Counted from the stretch's first letter, positions 33,303-46,175 are shown. The stretch: 64,000 bases of DNA from Ampelocalamus luodianensis (GCA_036346255.1 CM070623.1:4754407-4818406), one strand, 5' to 3'. Notes: generated from the sequence alone by a model not told the origin. Numbers and translations: made by a program.

Positions 33303-35580
33303 TGTAACACCCCAGGACCCACATTACCCTGGAATGCCACTAACCACTCTACAGCTGAACATAAGCGGAAGCAAAAACAACTAATGGACACAATAATAAC
33401 GGATAGAGTTCAATAAATTAAATCAACTACTAGCAATTTAATCCAAGAGTAGTCCACAAATTCATCGTTAATAAATCAAAAGAACACTCGCGAATAGCTA
33501 GTCATTAGGCTAGTTTCCTCTCAACTTTATTACAGCATGAAACTATGAATTGAGTGCATAATTGTGGTGCCGCTCTACCCATCCCAGGAATGCTTAAGAA
33601 TCACCTGAAAGGGGGAAAGAAACAACAAGGGTGAGAAAAAAATCTCAGCAAGTAAATTGATTAACAGGTTATTCAAATAACAAGCAAGCTACATTACAAT
33701 TTATATTATTGCATGACCGCAACCACATTCCACTTTCTCATTCAATAAACCACATGGACTAACATGAGTCCTGCCTCATAAGATTTCAAACATTGGCATA
33801 AGTATGCATTTCCTCCATCCACAATTTTAATGCAAATGCATGCCATGCTCCACTGCACTCTTACCCATCAAGGTAAGAGTGTGCATCGATCTCTGACAAT
33901 GTACGATGTCAGACGCAGATCGCCGCGCCATAAGCGGCGACATCCACAATGCAATGTCATGATATGTTATGAATAATATGATACTCATAAACCACATAAG
34001 TGTCATCTTCATAAGGGCACCAACAAGATCAACTTATACTACTACCACATAGTCACTATGGAAAATATATCCATGATCCACATTCGCATCTAAAGCAACC
34101 ACCTCATGACTACACGCAAGATATCCAAAGTAAAACATTCAATTATTAATTGTTGTTATCACCTCATTTGTAAGTCAACCAACCATGGCATAATACTTCA
34201 AAATACGAGAATCATATAGATTGCAAGTAGTAAGAACAACCAATTAAACGGTAGTAACATCACACAATTACTTGCCTTCCACGATGCGACGCGTTAGCGG
34301 CAAAGATGATACTCCTAAACCCGAGGCTTCACCTCCTAAACAAGTAAAATAATTTCAATAAGGATATAATATACCCAGCGCTACTAATCGGCGTTCTACA
34401 CCGCTTCTCGATGTCTCAAGTCGAGTTTTCAAAGCTGAAATCGAAAACAACGCTTTCTGCCATATACCGCTTCTGGACAGCATCACGGTAATTGACATAA
34501 CTCATGAACTGGAAGTCTAAAAGAGGTAAACCCAATTTCTGTAGATTATTAACTGACTAATCTACAATACTCTAGTTGACACGATAATCCAATTCGGCCA
34601 AAATAATAGGCTAACCATTGTTTGAACTTTCAGTACAGAAACTGCCTACACATTCGAACAGCAAAACTAAAATGACCATAACTTTTAATAGGTAACTCCG
34701 AATTGATCGTTCTTTATCAATCTGAAAAGGTTATCGAATTATCTACAATAACCTAGTTGTGTGAACTTTCAGATTCTACCAATTTCCCTTTCATATTTTA
34801 GGAAATAACCAGACAGATTATTCTCGTCAGATTTCTGGCAGCAGATACTAAAACGATCATAACTTTTGACTCAGACCTCGGAATTGAGTGATCTTCGTGG
34901 CTACTGAAAGATAAGAACCAGACCTACAGAACTCTAGGAGATGGACAACTCAAATTCGGCCTCTAAGACCCCGTAACAGTCCACGCAACCTTCTGGACAG
35001 ATTTAAGTTTCTACTCGCAGCAATGCGATCTAATAAAAAATGAACCAAAACACATCTACCACTAATCAAACGATGAGGTCCGGCATTCGTTACCCTTGCA
35101 GCAACCAGGATGTAGGCGGAAGAACGTTGGAGAAGACGATCTTCCTCCTCCTCCTTTCTCTCCTTCTTCTACCTCCCGATGGCCGGTAGCAAGGAGCAGA
35201 CAAAGGGGCGACATGGAGGGCGAGGCAGCAGGGGAGGAGGGTTGCTACAGATGGCGCGCATCAGTAGCTGCGTGCTACAATAAAAGACCTAGGGTTTTGC
35301 TGGCCCTTCTTAAACCAACTTCCTACTTGGGCCAAACAACGTGGGCCGAAAGCCCAAGATTAATTCTCCTCTAAAAATCTGATTTCTCTTTTTAATTCCT
35401 GTTAAATACCTTTCTCATTTCAATTAATTCTCTAATGTTAAACAGGATATTACATAATCGCTGACGGATACTTTCCTTGTTAGGAGAAATCTCTCTCTAA
35501 ACTATATTGCACTCGAAAATTGAATAAATTTCTCTCCCCCGAATAATACATTCTCTCAAATTGATATTCGGGGTATTACA
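33303..35580 (-). repeat. 5' LTR of the gypsy element
   Basis: 2,278 bp. In minus sense it starts next to the tctat duplication and ends next to the tRNA-Met primer site. It lacks a recognisable coding region. Confidence 0.93.
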
Positions 35581-36031
35581 TCTATTCTCTTCTAGTCTTT
35601 GTTTGGTTTTTGGGTTTTGGTTTCTTTAGTTTGTAACATGTGAACAACACCTTCTTTAATGCAAAGATGGCAATTCTCTTGCCATTTTTATTTAAAAAAA
35701 CATATCAAGCAAATCATATATGTACGCATTTAGTAGTTGATGTTGTTTCTTGTCAAACATGAAAACAAAGAAAACATCCTAGTACAGACCTAGGGCGCAA
35801 GAACATCTTTGTAGCCAATTGCCTATGTGTTTATCTACGAGTATACACATTAAAGTAACACGATAGAACAAACACTCCACGCGACAATTATGTAAACAAA
35901 CAAGTAGCAAACAACATTTTCCCACATATGCTTCAGTACATAAATATAAGTGACAGACCATGTTATAAAATAATGTCCAACCAACTGATAAAGTCGACAT
36001 CACGCATTAAACAGAAAACATGAACAGAAAT

Positions 36032-36512
36032 TCAGAAATGAAGTTGATGCAACGGCCTTCTAGAAGACTCATCCCTAGCTCTATTGCATTCTCGCCCGGT
36101 TCTAGCTTCCTCTGGCGTCATGCTTGCATAGCGTAATTTGTCATGTCCACGCCTTGCTGCAATCTGCTTTGGTGTCATGATTTTGCTGCGAACATTCACT
36201 TGACCATGCCTTGGTTGACATTGCTCCCGTGTCATGGTAGAACTTGCCGCCGCATCACGATCATGTTTCCTACCTAAAAGGTAGTGCATGCATAATTAAC
36301 TAAAGGAGATACAAATGTTCGTGTAGCATTAGCAAGTGCACATGAAACAATTTGTACCGCTTGATCCTTCGCCTTGTAAAAGCACGTTCGTCGTGAGGGG
36401 TACTTCGAGATGGAATTATATATGGAGTAGGTATTTGATTTGGCTCATCTTCGTCATCTAACGACATAAAACATATGCATGTAGCATAGGAGGGTTCACA
36501 TATAGACAACAC
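36032..36512 (-). pseudogene. possible Helitron-protein N-terminal remnant
   Basis: Two minus-strand blocks read TPYIIPSRSTPHDERAFTRR (about 36380-36430) and RYASMTPEEARTGRECNRAR with an earlier IMTPKQIAARRGHDKLR (36060-36170). Repeated Met-Thr-Pro-Glu / Arg-rich units of this type precede the Rep-helicase of plant Helitron proteins. No Rep or helicase motif follows, so this is a suggestion only. Confidence 0.3.
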
Positions 36513-37306
36513 GGTAGGGCCCGTGGCACGTTATGGTGCGAGATCTCTTTGGACCATGATGTCCATCAATGACTACTGAAATGATAAGCATGCACAATTT
36601 CATTTAGCATCACATGGAATGGAACAATACAAACAATATTGAAAAGGTTGGTGTCATAGCAACCTTCTTTTCCTTTCCTTAATGATTGTTTGGACAATTC
36701 GACATTTCCCTAAACCCTTTGTGATCTAGAGAAAAAATTGGTATGAGGCCGGATAAAGTAACAGAATTGGAAGGGATATGTGGGGTCCAATTGGTTTATT
36801 TTGACAAATGTGACAAGATTTCTAAATTATGTTTATTTTGACATGAAAAAATGTCAACTTGTAGTCCAACAGCTTTAACACAACATCGCATTATGAAAAT
36901 ATTCTCAATCAAGTGACACCCTGACTTATGGCAAAAAAAAAAAACACACCGATAATGTTTGTGAGCCAACACTAACCAATTTGGGCATGAACTTAATTTT
37001 GCTATGTATATGTGCGTACATCTCATGTTGCCCCAATTCCTACTTTCCTTTGGCAACGTTATGTACAACTTCTACCGAATGTCTCTTGGGTTACCCTTTT
37101 GTATAGTCATGCGATCAACCTAGTGTATTGATCTTCACTACAATTTGATTGTATTTCTTTTCAATTCAGATATTAAGAATTCAAACAGTATTATGTACCC
37201 AACATTCCATATGGGTCGAAACCCAAGTCACAAGTCACAGTGGAAAATATAATAATAGGCCACATACTAAAAGCCTAGATGGATCGAACCCCAAAACTCA
37301 GTCTTA

Positions 37307-37364
37307 TCACAATGTATTTTCAGGCTAAGGTCCTGTCACAATGTATTTTCAGGCTAAGGTCCTT
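37307..37364. repeat. 29-bp tandem duplication
   Basis: Two copies of tcacaatgtattttcaggct-aaggtcct, at 37307-37335 and 37336-37364, identical but for the last base. Confidence 0.85.
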
Positions 37365-38070
37365 TTTCCATCATTTGATGAATCAATGTCCATCATCTTG
37401 CACACCATATCTCTAGTGCAGGTTTACACCATGAGTTTGTTTGGTGGCAACTAGCATTGCGTCATTTCACTTATTAAACGCCACATCATAGCTTAGATGC
37501 ATTTAAGACATACAATATCTAAAATGTTCATTGCAACAACATCCAGTAATCACATGTTTCATCTATTATGCTATAACAAGTAGACAAACCAAACACAAAA
37601 ATAATGATGAACAAGCAAAAGAGAAAAAAGTAGAACTCAGTTCAAATAAGCATTGTGCATACTGAACCTGTGTTACCACACATTGCCACGAGGCGTCCTC
37701 TTGTGTTTGGTGCTTACAGTGATCTCCCTCCACCCTGACTTATTTTCTTCTTAATAGTCACTTTCAAAGTTCTACATAAAAAATGAATGCAAGTTCAAAA
37801 AAGTAAAGGAGCATACATCAGTAGCAGCAATATCCAATACTAAATATTGTTCTTGATTAAAAAAAGGAGAACCATTTTCTTTTCTTATCAATTCCTTATC
37901 GAAAACCCAATAGTAAGTATGATTCATGTACTTAAGCTATATCAGAACCTAATATATATAGTAATTGATCAATAGCAGCTAAAATTGCATATTGCTTTTC
38001 ATCATTTTAGCTGCCAAACCAAAGAATTTTGGAGTAGCGGCTTAACTGCTAGGCAATGATTAACAAGCCT

Positions 38071-38265
38071 AACCTAACATTACCCACAAAGTCACACAAT
38101 GGCTATGGCAATCAATCAAGTATGGAAATATAGATTACCTGAGATAATAATAAACTAACCTAACATTACCGACAAAGGTCACATAATGGCTACGGCAATC
38201 CATCAAGTATGCCAATATAGATTACCTCATGTAATAATAACCTAACCTAACATTACCCACAAAGG
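38071..38265. repeat. ~86-bp tandem repeat, 2.3 copies
   Basis: The unit starts aacctaacattacc at 38071, 38157 and 38244 (partial). Copies differ by about ten substitutions or indels. Confidence 0.85.
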
Positions 38266-38298
38266 TAATTATTATTATTATTATTATTATTATTATTG
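38266..38298. repeat. (att)n microsatellite
   Basis: Eleven or so perfect att units directly after the 86-bp tandem repeat. Confidence 0.9.
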
Positions 38299-39359
38299 CT
38301 CATCAAAACTAAAGCAAGCATCTCAAAACGTTGGCAACAAAACTGAACCAAAACCAAGATGTAACATAAAAATCTAACCTTGTAGACAACCTATGATACA
38401 TTCAAAATAGCCTCCTCAATCACCAGTTATCTAGAAAATGAAATGGATCAGGACCTTAACAGTTAGTTTTACTTTGATCAATCCCCAATATTTGGAACAC
38501 ATTTTAGCTTTAGTACCGCTATTTCAGACCATTGTACAACAGTTAGAAATGACATTGTTATATGCATCTAACTTGTAGTAGCACTACAAAGGGTCAAACA
38601 GAACACATTGAGGGGAAAAGCCTTTTACATGAATGTGGCCACTGCTAATCTAAAGCAGAGTATCATTCAAAAAGCATACAGAGCATAAAGAATAATCAAT
38701 GTGAAGGATGCCCAGAACTATTTGAACCAATGAAACACTTCAGCATCTAAAAACAACTAAGAAATATGCATAGCAAGAAACCAACAGCTAGATGTGAAGT
38801 GCCATCAATTCTACTCTCTAGATCAAGCATCTCGATTAATAACTAAAATATAACCAGAGTAAAATGAGTACAACAAGCAATACAGTGAACTTCCTGCAAA
38901 AATTCAAACAACACACTAATCCCCAATGGACGCTTACATTCAAATGGCAAAAATGGTGAGTAGCTCTTGAAGCAACAAATGAAACAGGAGGCGAAGAAGG
39001 GTAGCTGCAGAGCATGAGAAGAGAAAGGGAGAATGATAATGTACACTTATTTACTTTACTCTGTAAATGAAAAAATCTCTACATTGAACATACTGTATTT
39101 CAGATATTCTGTTAGTAGACACATTTCTACGTCCAAAAAAGTGGTGTTTGAGCTCGCATTAACTAATCAGAGATCAAAGCATTCACATATGTCTCCATTG
39201 GCATCATTGTAAGTATTAGATGACATGTAATTTAAAAAATGAACCGAAGCGGCATCTAATTTCAAGTTTGCAGTAGATTATAACTTAGTTGAGCTCTCCA
39301 TATATTTGAAGCTAGTTTGATAAAATTGTTGTAAACCATGGGCCTTTTTGGTAATTTCC

Positions 39360-40695
39360 CAATTATCCCGTGGGGCCCACTTGCCATTGTGAGAGACAGG
39401 AGAGGATAACGCTTGGTCTCTACCGACTGAGCGAGAGGATAGGGTTCTTTGGCCTCATCCTGACTGAGAGAGAGGGAGAGCAGACACAGTCGTGGGGATC
39501 GATCCGATCCCCACGCGATGCTAGCGGCAACTGTTCGATAGCACCACCTTGGATCTCCTCCTTCTTAATCCCAGTCCTCCTCCTTGGCAAAACACAGGAA
39601 AGATCCGAGAGCTTCCACTCTCCTCCAATCTATTCTTTCTACCACTCGCACTTGATTCTTCAGTCTTAGGCAAATCCTACTCTTGGCTCCATCTTTGCCG
39701 ACCTATTGGCGATGGTGGTGACTTGGCTTCCCTCCACCGATGACCTGTAGGCTGGCTCCCCTTCTCCTTGTGGAGAACTCGGTAGGTGGCTCGGTTCTTG
39801 GTTGTAGTGGAGCTATGGAGGTAGGGTGACGGTGGTGATTTGTTTGGAGGCTTCACCGAGTCACTGGAGCTCATTTGTTGGTGAGGCTTGACTAGGTTCG
39901 GTGGTGCATGTTGTTGCTATTTGTGCTTGGCTCTGATATTGGTTTCTGGTTGCTCTGTTCGTGCACTTGGCCTATGTGTGATTTGTTCTGTAGTCTTGTG
40001 CGGCACTTCCTGTACCTCAATTCCACAGTTTGGTGTGCCCCTGATTGCGGAAGAAGGACATTGCATCTCTGTGAACCACACTGTTTTCACTGCAGCATAG
40101 CAGCGACGATAGATTTTCTAAGACAGCGTCACTGATGTGCCTTGTCTTGACTTCTTGGTGGCTTTAAGTGCCATCAGTTCTGTGAGCATTCTTCAACTTT
40201 AAATATCTATTGTTCTTAGTGTGCCATGCTAGTGAAATTTCAGTTTATATCTCTCTTTGATTTATATTAGCACTAGTATTTGGTGACTTGGCATATTAAA
40301 TTGTGGGATTTATATTACTCGGTGAGGACTGTTGGCCATAGTGAGATTGTGACAAATTAGTCATAAGCTAGGCTTTGAGCTAGTTGTTGTCATTGTCTTG
40401 AATCATTCTGCTACTTACAGGATGTTGTATTTCTTATGTTAGAGCAATTAATCTTGTGGTATTAAATTGCTAGTTGTAAATTGTAATGGTAAGTAGTAGA
40501 ACTCAAAACCTAGCATATTTCTAACAAATTGTCACTCATAATCTGTGATTAGACTAGGCCATTAGTGGCGAGGAGGCTTGCTTCGTGCTTGTGCAGCCCG
40601 ACATCTGAGAGAAGAATTAAACAAGCATCAATTTGAGCATTATGCTAATTGATTTGATTCATGAGTTTATTCTCTATAGCATGATTTCTTGTTCA
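39360..40695. other. moderately GC-rich unassigned segment
   Basis: 39360-40130 resembles a plant gene leader in composition (ggggcccac, ga-rich tracts) and has frames of 60-100 codons on the plus strand, but no protein is recognisable. 40130-40695 is AT-rich and intron-like. It could be the 5' part of a host gene interrupted by the following LTR, or an old retroposon. Confidence 0.35.
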
Positions 40696-41156
40696 GGATA
40701 TGTAACGCCCCTGTTTTTCTGAGCCTTTTTGATATTTTCAAAATAAAAAGAACTAGTTGGTTTATGGTTTGTTAAAGCTTAACTTGAGATTTTGGAGACT
40801 GATTTAAATGACTAAGTCGAACTTCAACTAATTCAAGTTGGTTTTCAAGTCGCTGGAGTTCTTTGCGTTTTGTTTTCCTTTCCTCTGTTCGTGCCGGTTC
40901 TTGGTCACGACCTCCTCTTAGGTCAAGACCTCCCTTCAGCTTGGACCTCCTCCTTGGCCGCTTCAGCGCGCCAATCTGATCTCCTGTGCCCTCCTCTTTT
41001 CTGGATCGTCCAATCGTGTTGAACAGTCAGATCTTGTTGTCACTCCCGGAAGGCCGAACGTCCCCGATCATTTTGCACCGTCCGATCCAAATCGGATGGC
41101 TCCCTCTTTGTATCCTTATCAGGACCTCCCTTGACTCTGTGCTCGGGAGCGCTCCT

Positions 41157-41355
41157 CTTTTGCAAAGACCACCCCTTGTCATGACCACTCTGTGGGTCAC
41201 GACATTCTCTTTTGCTAAGACCACCTCTTTTGGTCACGACCACCCTTTTTGCAAAGACGACCCTCTGTAGTCGCAGCCGTCCTTTTTGCAAAGGCCACCC
41301 TCTCAGTCTTGATCACCTTTGGGTCACGACCTCCTTTTTGCAAAGACCACCCGCG
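41157..41355 (+). repeat. degenerate array of cttttgcaaagaccacc units in the LTR
   Basis: Five occurrences of c-ttttgc-aaagaccacc and variants (about 41157, 41211, 41247, 41283, 41334), interleaved with gtcacgac(c) boxes. It lies about 300-470 bp upstream of the TATA-like site, that is in U3, where promoter repeats occur in LTRs. Confidence 0.7.
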
Positions 41356-41630
41356 CCCGCAGGACCTCCTCCTGTGACCACCCTTTTTGGTTAGACCTCT
41401 CCTTTGACCTTGACCAACCGCTTTGTTTAAGCTAGTCCTACTCACTTTCTCCTTTTCTGCACGTTTGCTGCAGAAGGCTGCGAGCATTAAATGCTGCTAC
41501 GGTGCATTAAATGCTATCAACCTTTGTTGTACCCCTTTTCCCCCTCTTATTTCCTCCCTTACCTGCTCCCATCCCCATAGCAGCCTACTCCTGTCACTCT
41601 ATCCCTGTCACCCTGTTCTCCTACCTCCGC

Positions 41631-41638
41631 TATAAGTA
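41631..41638 (+). promoter_or_regulatory. TATA-like box of the 40701 LTR
   Basis: tataagta after a pyrimidine-rich stretch. The corresponding position in the related LTR at 48568 is a canonical tataaata. Confidence 0.5.
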
Positions 41639-42177
41639 GCACGTGAGGGAGCCCCTGTTTCCATTTGCACTCTTTGGGCTCTCCCCTCAACTCTTCTTTT
41701 TCCCTTTCTTCCCACCTCAGTTCATCAGTTCCCCACGGTTGAACCTCACCGCCCTCAAGCTCCGTTCTTCCCCATGTCCGGCGCCACTAAAGCTCGCCAC
41801 CGCTAAGGAAGCCGCTGTATTTTGCTGTTGCAGAGGAGCCATTGAAGCCTACATCGTCACCTTTCGTCATCAGCAAGTCCTTCAATAGCCACAGAAGCTC
41901 GCTGTCGCCAAAGAGTTCGCCAGAGTCCGCGTCACCGCCGTTCACCGCTCGTCGCCTTCTAGCCTTTTTCACTGGTTTCTCTTTCTCTTGTTTTGGTGAG
42001 TTTTTTGTGCCTCGTTTGTTCATCTTTGTTCTTACAACCACGTTGAGTAGTCGTATCCTTCCTTGTTCTTGCAATCTCCTCTTTGAGTCATCTTGACCGT
42101 TCAAGACCTTATCTTGACTGTTCAAGACCTCTTTGAGTTATCTTGACCGTTTAGGATCTCCCTCGGGTTATCTTGTC

Positions 42178-42671
42178 CGTTTAGGACCTCCTTTCGACTC
42201 GTAGAACCTCCTTGTGGCTTGTCGAACCTGTTTCGACCAGGTCGCTTAGTACCTCCTATCGACTCGTAGGACCTCCTGGTGGCTTATCAAACCTATTTCG
42301 ACCAGATCGCTTAGGACCTCCTTTCGACTCGTAGGACGTCCTTGTGACTTGTCGAACCTGTTTCGATCAGGTGCTTAGGACCTCCTATCGACTCATAGGA
42401 CCTCCTTGTGGCTTGTCAAACCTGTTTCGACCAGGTCGCTTAGGACCTCATATCGACTCGTAGTTTCGATCAGGTGCTTAGGACCTCCTATCGACTCATA
42501 GGACCTCCTTGTGGCTTGCCGAACCTGTTTCGACCAGGTCACTTAGGACCTCCTATCGACTCGTAGGACCTCCTTGTGGCTTATCAAACCTGTTTCGACC
42601 AAGTCATATAGGACCTCCCTCCGACCCTTTGGACCTCCTTGACCCGTTGAGCTTGGTTCGACCAGCTCGTT
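42178..42671 (+). repeat. ~65-bp tandem array, about 7.5 copies
   Basis: The unit reads cttaggacctcctatcgact then cgtaggacctccttgtggct then tgtcgaacctgtttcgacca ggtcg. Copies start near 42178, 42245, 42310, 42374, 42439 (shortened), 42477, 42542 and 42607. It lies downstream of the TATA-like site, in the transcribed part of the LTR. Confidence 0.9.
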
Positions 42672-45600
42672 GGACCTCCTTCCTCTAGACCTCCTTTGGA
42701 CCTCCCTCTTGAGTCTAGTTTGCGCTGTTTTCTTTTGGAGTTTTAATTCAGTTTTCATTTGGATCTTTTTTATCTTGCTTTACTCTAACGTGTAGACTCT
42801 GACAATTCTGAGGAGCCCAAGTTCGCTGAGGCCGTAGACCCTCAAGCTTTCGACTAAGGCAAGTCATATCCTTGATCATATTGAACCCAGTACTTCAAAT
42901 TATGTACTTCTGTTTCAAATTATTACTGCATGTGTATTTCAATTCAAGTACTTTAAATCCATGCTTTAACTTGATAGTTATTCCTATTGCCTTTGTACAC
43001 CCAAACTTGATTGTCCTCTAGACCTCCTTTGATGCCTTAGTATAAACTAGATCTGGTTGCAAAAACTCTGCTTAGTCGAAGCTTAGCTAAAAAACACTTG
43101 ATTTGGGAAATTTAGCCAAAAGCTCAGCTGTTTCAAACTCTTGCCATGGTATGGTCAGTACCATGGAGCTTTTTTCGAAATGTTTTACTGTGGTAAAATA
43201 AAGTGAAAACTGGTTTGGACTTGGGCGAGATGATTGTTTGGACGGGTGCATGTCTATGCACGGGATTAGTCCATTTCTATGGTCGAGGCCCAGGTTTCTT
43301 GGTGGTCACCCAGGTCAAGTGTCGAACCCAGGAGCGAAGGATCCCGTATTCTCTGTGTTCAAACACCGGTCCAGGATTTCCAGTGTACACAGTCTCACAA
43401 AATGGATATCACATTCATATCACGAAATCGTAAATGACAATAAGTAAATAATTGTTTAATACAAATGAGTCTGAACAACAATATCAAATAACAAATGATA
43501 AACACAGCGGAAACATATAATAGAGGTGAGCCACACGATGCGCCACAGGCAATCGTCTGGGTCAAGGCCTACTCGTCCGGATCCTCACCGTCGGGGAAGA
43601 AATCTTCTCTGAATAAGATTTATTCAAGAAGGATGAGCACAACTTCCGTGCTCGCAAGTTACACCCAATATTGAATTAAAATGCATGCATAAGGTAACAA
43701 GTGAGTATGGCAGGGGTTGTTTTGCATAAACAACATTTTTAGTGTAAATAATCATAATAATTTCTAAGGCAGTTTTATACTAAGACTAAAATCATATTTT
43801 GAAATGACAATATTACAATGTGGATAACCTCCAATGATTTAGTGAAGGATCCCCTCCTAACACTTGGCTTCCCGCCCAACTTTTCATAAGGATTAACCAT
43901 CCTCAGCATTTAATAAAGCATTTAAAAACCAAAAATAATTCTAACTTTAAGTGGCCCTGCTAGCATGTCCATGACCGCGGACGCGGCTATTCGAATAGTT
44001 TCTATTCTGCAGAGTTGGTACAACTTTACCCACACGAGGTGACATGCTCGTTATGTCGGCCAATACACGCTTCCGTAGGCGTGTGACTGAGCAATTACCA
44101 TGAGGCCTTTACAATGTTTTGTCCTAGTATACTCATGCCCGCTAAGGTTTCGCCCCTTTGGACTAACCGTCCTCCGGAAGCCCCCTCTTGCGCCAAGTGG
44201 GAATAAAACGTCTAACCGCCACCCACATAATCACATGACATAAATACACTAGAACATCATAAATTAATTAGCCAAATCCTTCCCATACAGGACATGTGGT
44301 AGTACGATATGGCATAGCAATAAGCGGCTCAAAGACCGGTCCTCAATTGACTTGGGCGTCATTCCTACAAACCATGGGCCTTAATCTTAACCAGATCAAT
44401 CCCGTGCATAAACCTGCACCCACCATTCCGACCATTTCGCCCAAGTCCAAACCCATTTTGATTTTATTTTGAATAAAACTCTATTTATAAACCCATGTGG
44501 TAAGACAATACCACAATATCAAGTTTCAAACAAATTTGTAAAAATTTGGTGAAAACCCTCCCAAATTCTGTAAGTGTGAACTAAGCCTGGCTAAACATAC
44601 GTTTAATTTTGTTAATATTTTGCCTATGGTGTCAAGGTAGTCAGATAGAATATTCAAATTGGTCATACAAATAAACATGGGGTAACTATACATAAAACAG
44701 GATATTAAAGTATTTATACGAACATATGCATGCAGTAAAGAATTTAAAAACTGAAAATAACTTAAAATACTAGGGGCAATATGGTCAATGGTGTAACTTA
44801 CCTTCGTTGATGTCTTGGAATTCTAAATCTTCAGATTGGTCGAACTCTCCAGAGTCGTCGAAGTCTAAACGTGAAAATACGACAAATTCAAATTCAAATT
44901 CAAATAAATTCAAAAACATAGATCAAAATAACTCCAAATTTAAATATTTTGGTTTAGTTAGCTATATTATAATTTTATATAAATTTTGCAATTTGAATCA
45001 CCTAATTTGGAGTTCATATGCAAAAGTTATGAATTTTAGAAGTTTTAAACCTAATTCTGAAATTTAATTGAATTTCCCGAATTATTTTTCTACTGAAAAA
45101 TCTATTTATTGCGCAATGCTGATGTCGGCTACAGTATTTCAGAATTAAAAGAATTAAAACAAATTCTGACAAGTGGGCCCCAAGTGTCATAGACACGGCT
45201 CACGGTGGACCAAGCCCACCGAGTTCTGGGATTTGGTTGCGGTGGACCGTGCCACGCGGGCGTGTGCGTGGGTGCTGACACGGCGCCACGTCGGAGGACA
45301 CGCGTGCAAGGTGGGTGAGGTGGGTGAGCCACGTCGGGCGCGGCGGCGCGCGGGGATCGAAGGTCGCGGCGCTGCTGCGCGCGCGAAGGCACTAGAAGAG
45401 AGAGGGAGGTGCGGCGATGTTACCGCGCTCACCCACGCGACGAGTAGGTGACGGAGACGGCCGGCGGCGAGGTACGGGCGACGACGAGAACGGCTCTCCG
45501 GGGGTCCTCCGGCGACGGGAGTGGACGCACCAGCTTCGCGGTGATGAGGCGATGGCGATGGTGTGGTCACGGTGGCCGGAGCAGCTCTGGTGGCGGCGCA

Positions 45601-45722
45601 ATCGGCGGCGAGGTCTTGCGGCTTGGCGGCGACGAGAACTCGGATTCCAGCGATGCTGGGGCGTGTGAGGAGGAGTGAGTAAGGGGGAAAGGTGGAGGAG
45701 GAGAAGGGCTACCCGTTGCTCC

Positions 45723-45730
45723 CTTTTATA
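45723..45730 (-). promoter_or_regulatory. TATA box of the 43320-46536 LTR
   Basis: Minus-strand TATAAAAG in the context CCCTATAAAAGGG. It is the likely promoter of the parent element. Confidence 0.6.
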
Positions 45731-46142
45731 GGGCAAGGGGAGGCCTGGAGCGGCGGCGACGTGGGGGACGTGCGGCGGCAGTTGCGGGCGTGGCGGCGGT
45801 TTCAGCTAGAACGTGCGCGAGAAGAGGGGAACGAGGGAGGAGTGGGAGTGGTGTGAGGTGGCGGAGCCGTTGCGCGCGACTTCGTGACGAGTGGATGAGC
45901 AGGACGCGGGGAACTCGGAGCTCCATGGACTCGATCATGGCGGCGGTTGCGCGAGACGACGCGGAGAAGAAGGGCGCGGGGACGATGAGTACGACCCGTT
46001 GGATTTTGATCCAACGGCCGAGGTCGTATGGGGTGACGTGGAAGGCAACGGGCGCGGGCGGCTGTTGGATGCTGATCCAACGACTCGAGAGAAAGGGATT
46101 GAGAGAGAACGGCGTGGGTGATTGGCAGCCGTCCGATTTAAA

Positions 46143-46175
46143 TCGGACGGTGGGAGAGAGAGAGAGAGAGAGAGA
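46143..46175. repeat. (ga)n-rich microsatellite
   Basis: Run of gagaga in the GC-rich part of the nested solo LTR. Confidence 0.7.

Larger units (their letters stand above)
26793..35580 (-). mobile_element. Ty3/gypsy-type element with ~2.27 kb LTRs, decayed interior, 8,788 bp
   Basis: LTRs at 26793-29059 and 33303-35580 begin TGTAATACC and end GTGTTACA in minus sense. A tRNA-Met primer site (plus gctctgatacca, 33289-33300) abuts the 5' LTR. A purine tract lies beside the 3' LTR (plus ttctaccccttaaac, 29060-29074). Target duplication tctat: 26788-26792 and 35581-35585. The 4.2 kb interior has no long frame. A short trace (VQREATWELEFRMLAALSDL, minus, about 29165-29225) resembles the integrase C-terminal/chromodomain region of plant chromoviruses. 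Confidence 0.88.
26295..35699 (+). mobile_element. 5'-truncated LINE split by later insertions
   Basis: Left part 26295-26465, right part 35593-35699, about 280 bp in all. It ends in a LINE-like 3' tail (ttaatgcaaagatggc...tttaaaaaa). It is bracketed by a 32-bp target duplication (26263-26294 and 35700-35731, acatatcaagcaaa...cgcattt, one mismatch). The pyrimidine/T-rich interior has no coding remnant. A MITE and a gypsy element lie inside. A retroposed SINE is an alternative. Confidence 0.72.
36513..39359. other. unassigned AT-rich intergenic sequence
   Basis: No coding region recognised on either strand. It contains the short tandem repeats listed separately and otherwise nothing I can name. 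Confidence 0.5.

Noticed and set aside
39370..40135. Plus-strand frames of 64-99 codons as a new gene
   Set aside because: No start context, splice pattern or protein family stands out, and the frames overlap one another.
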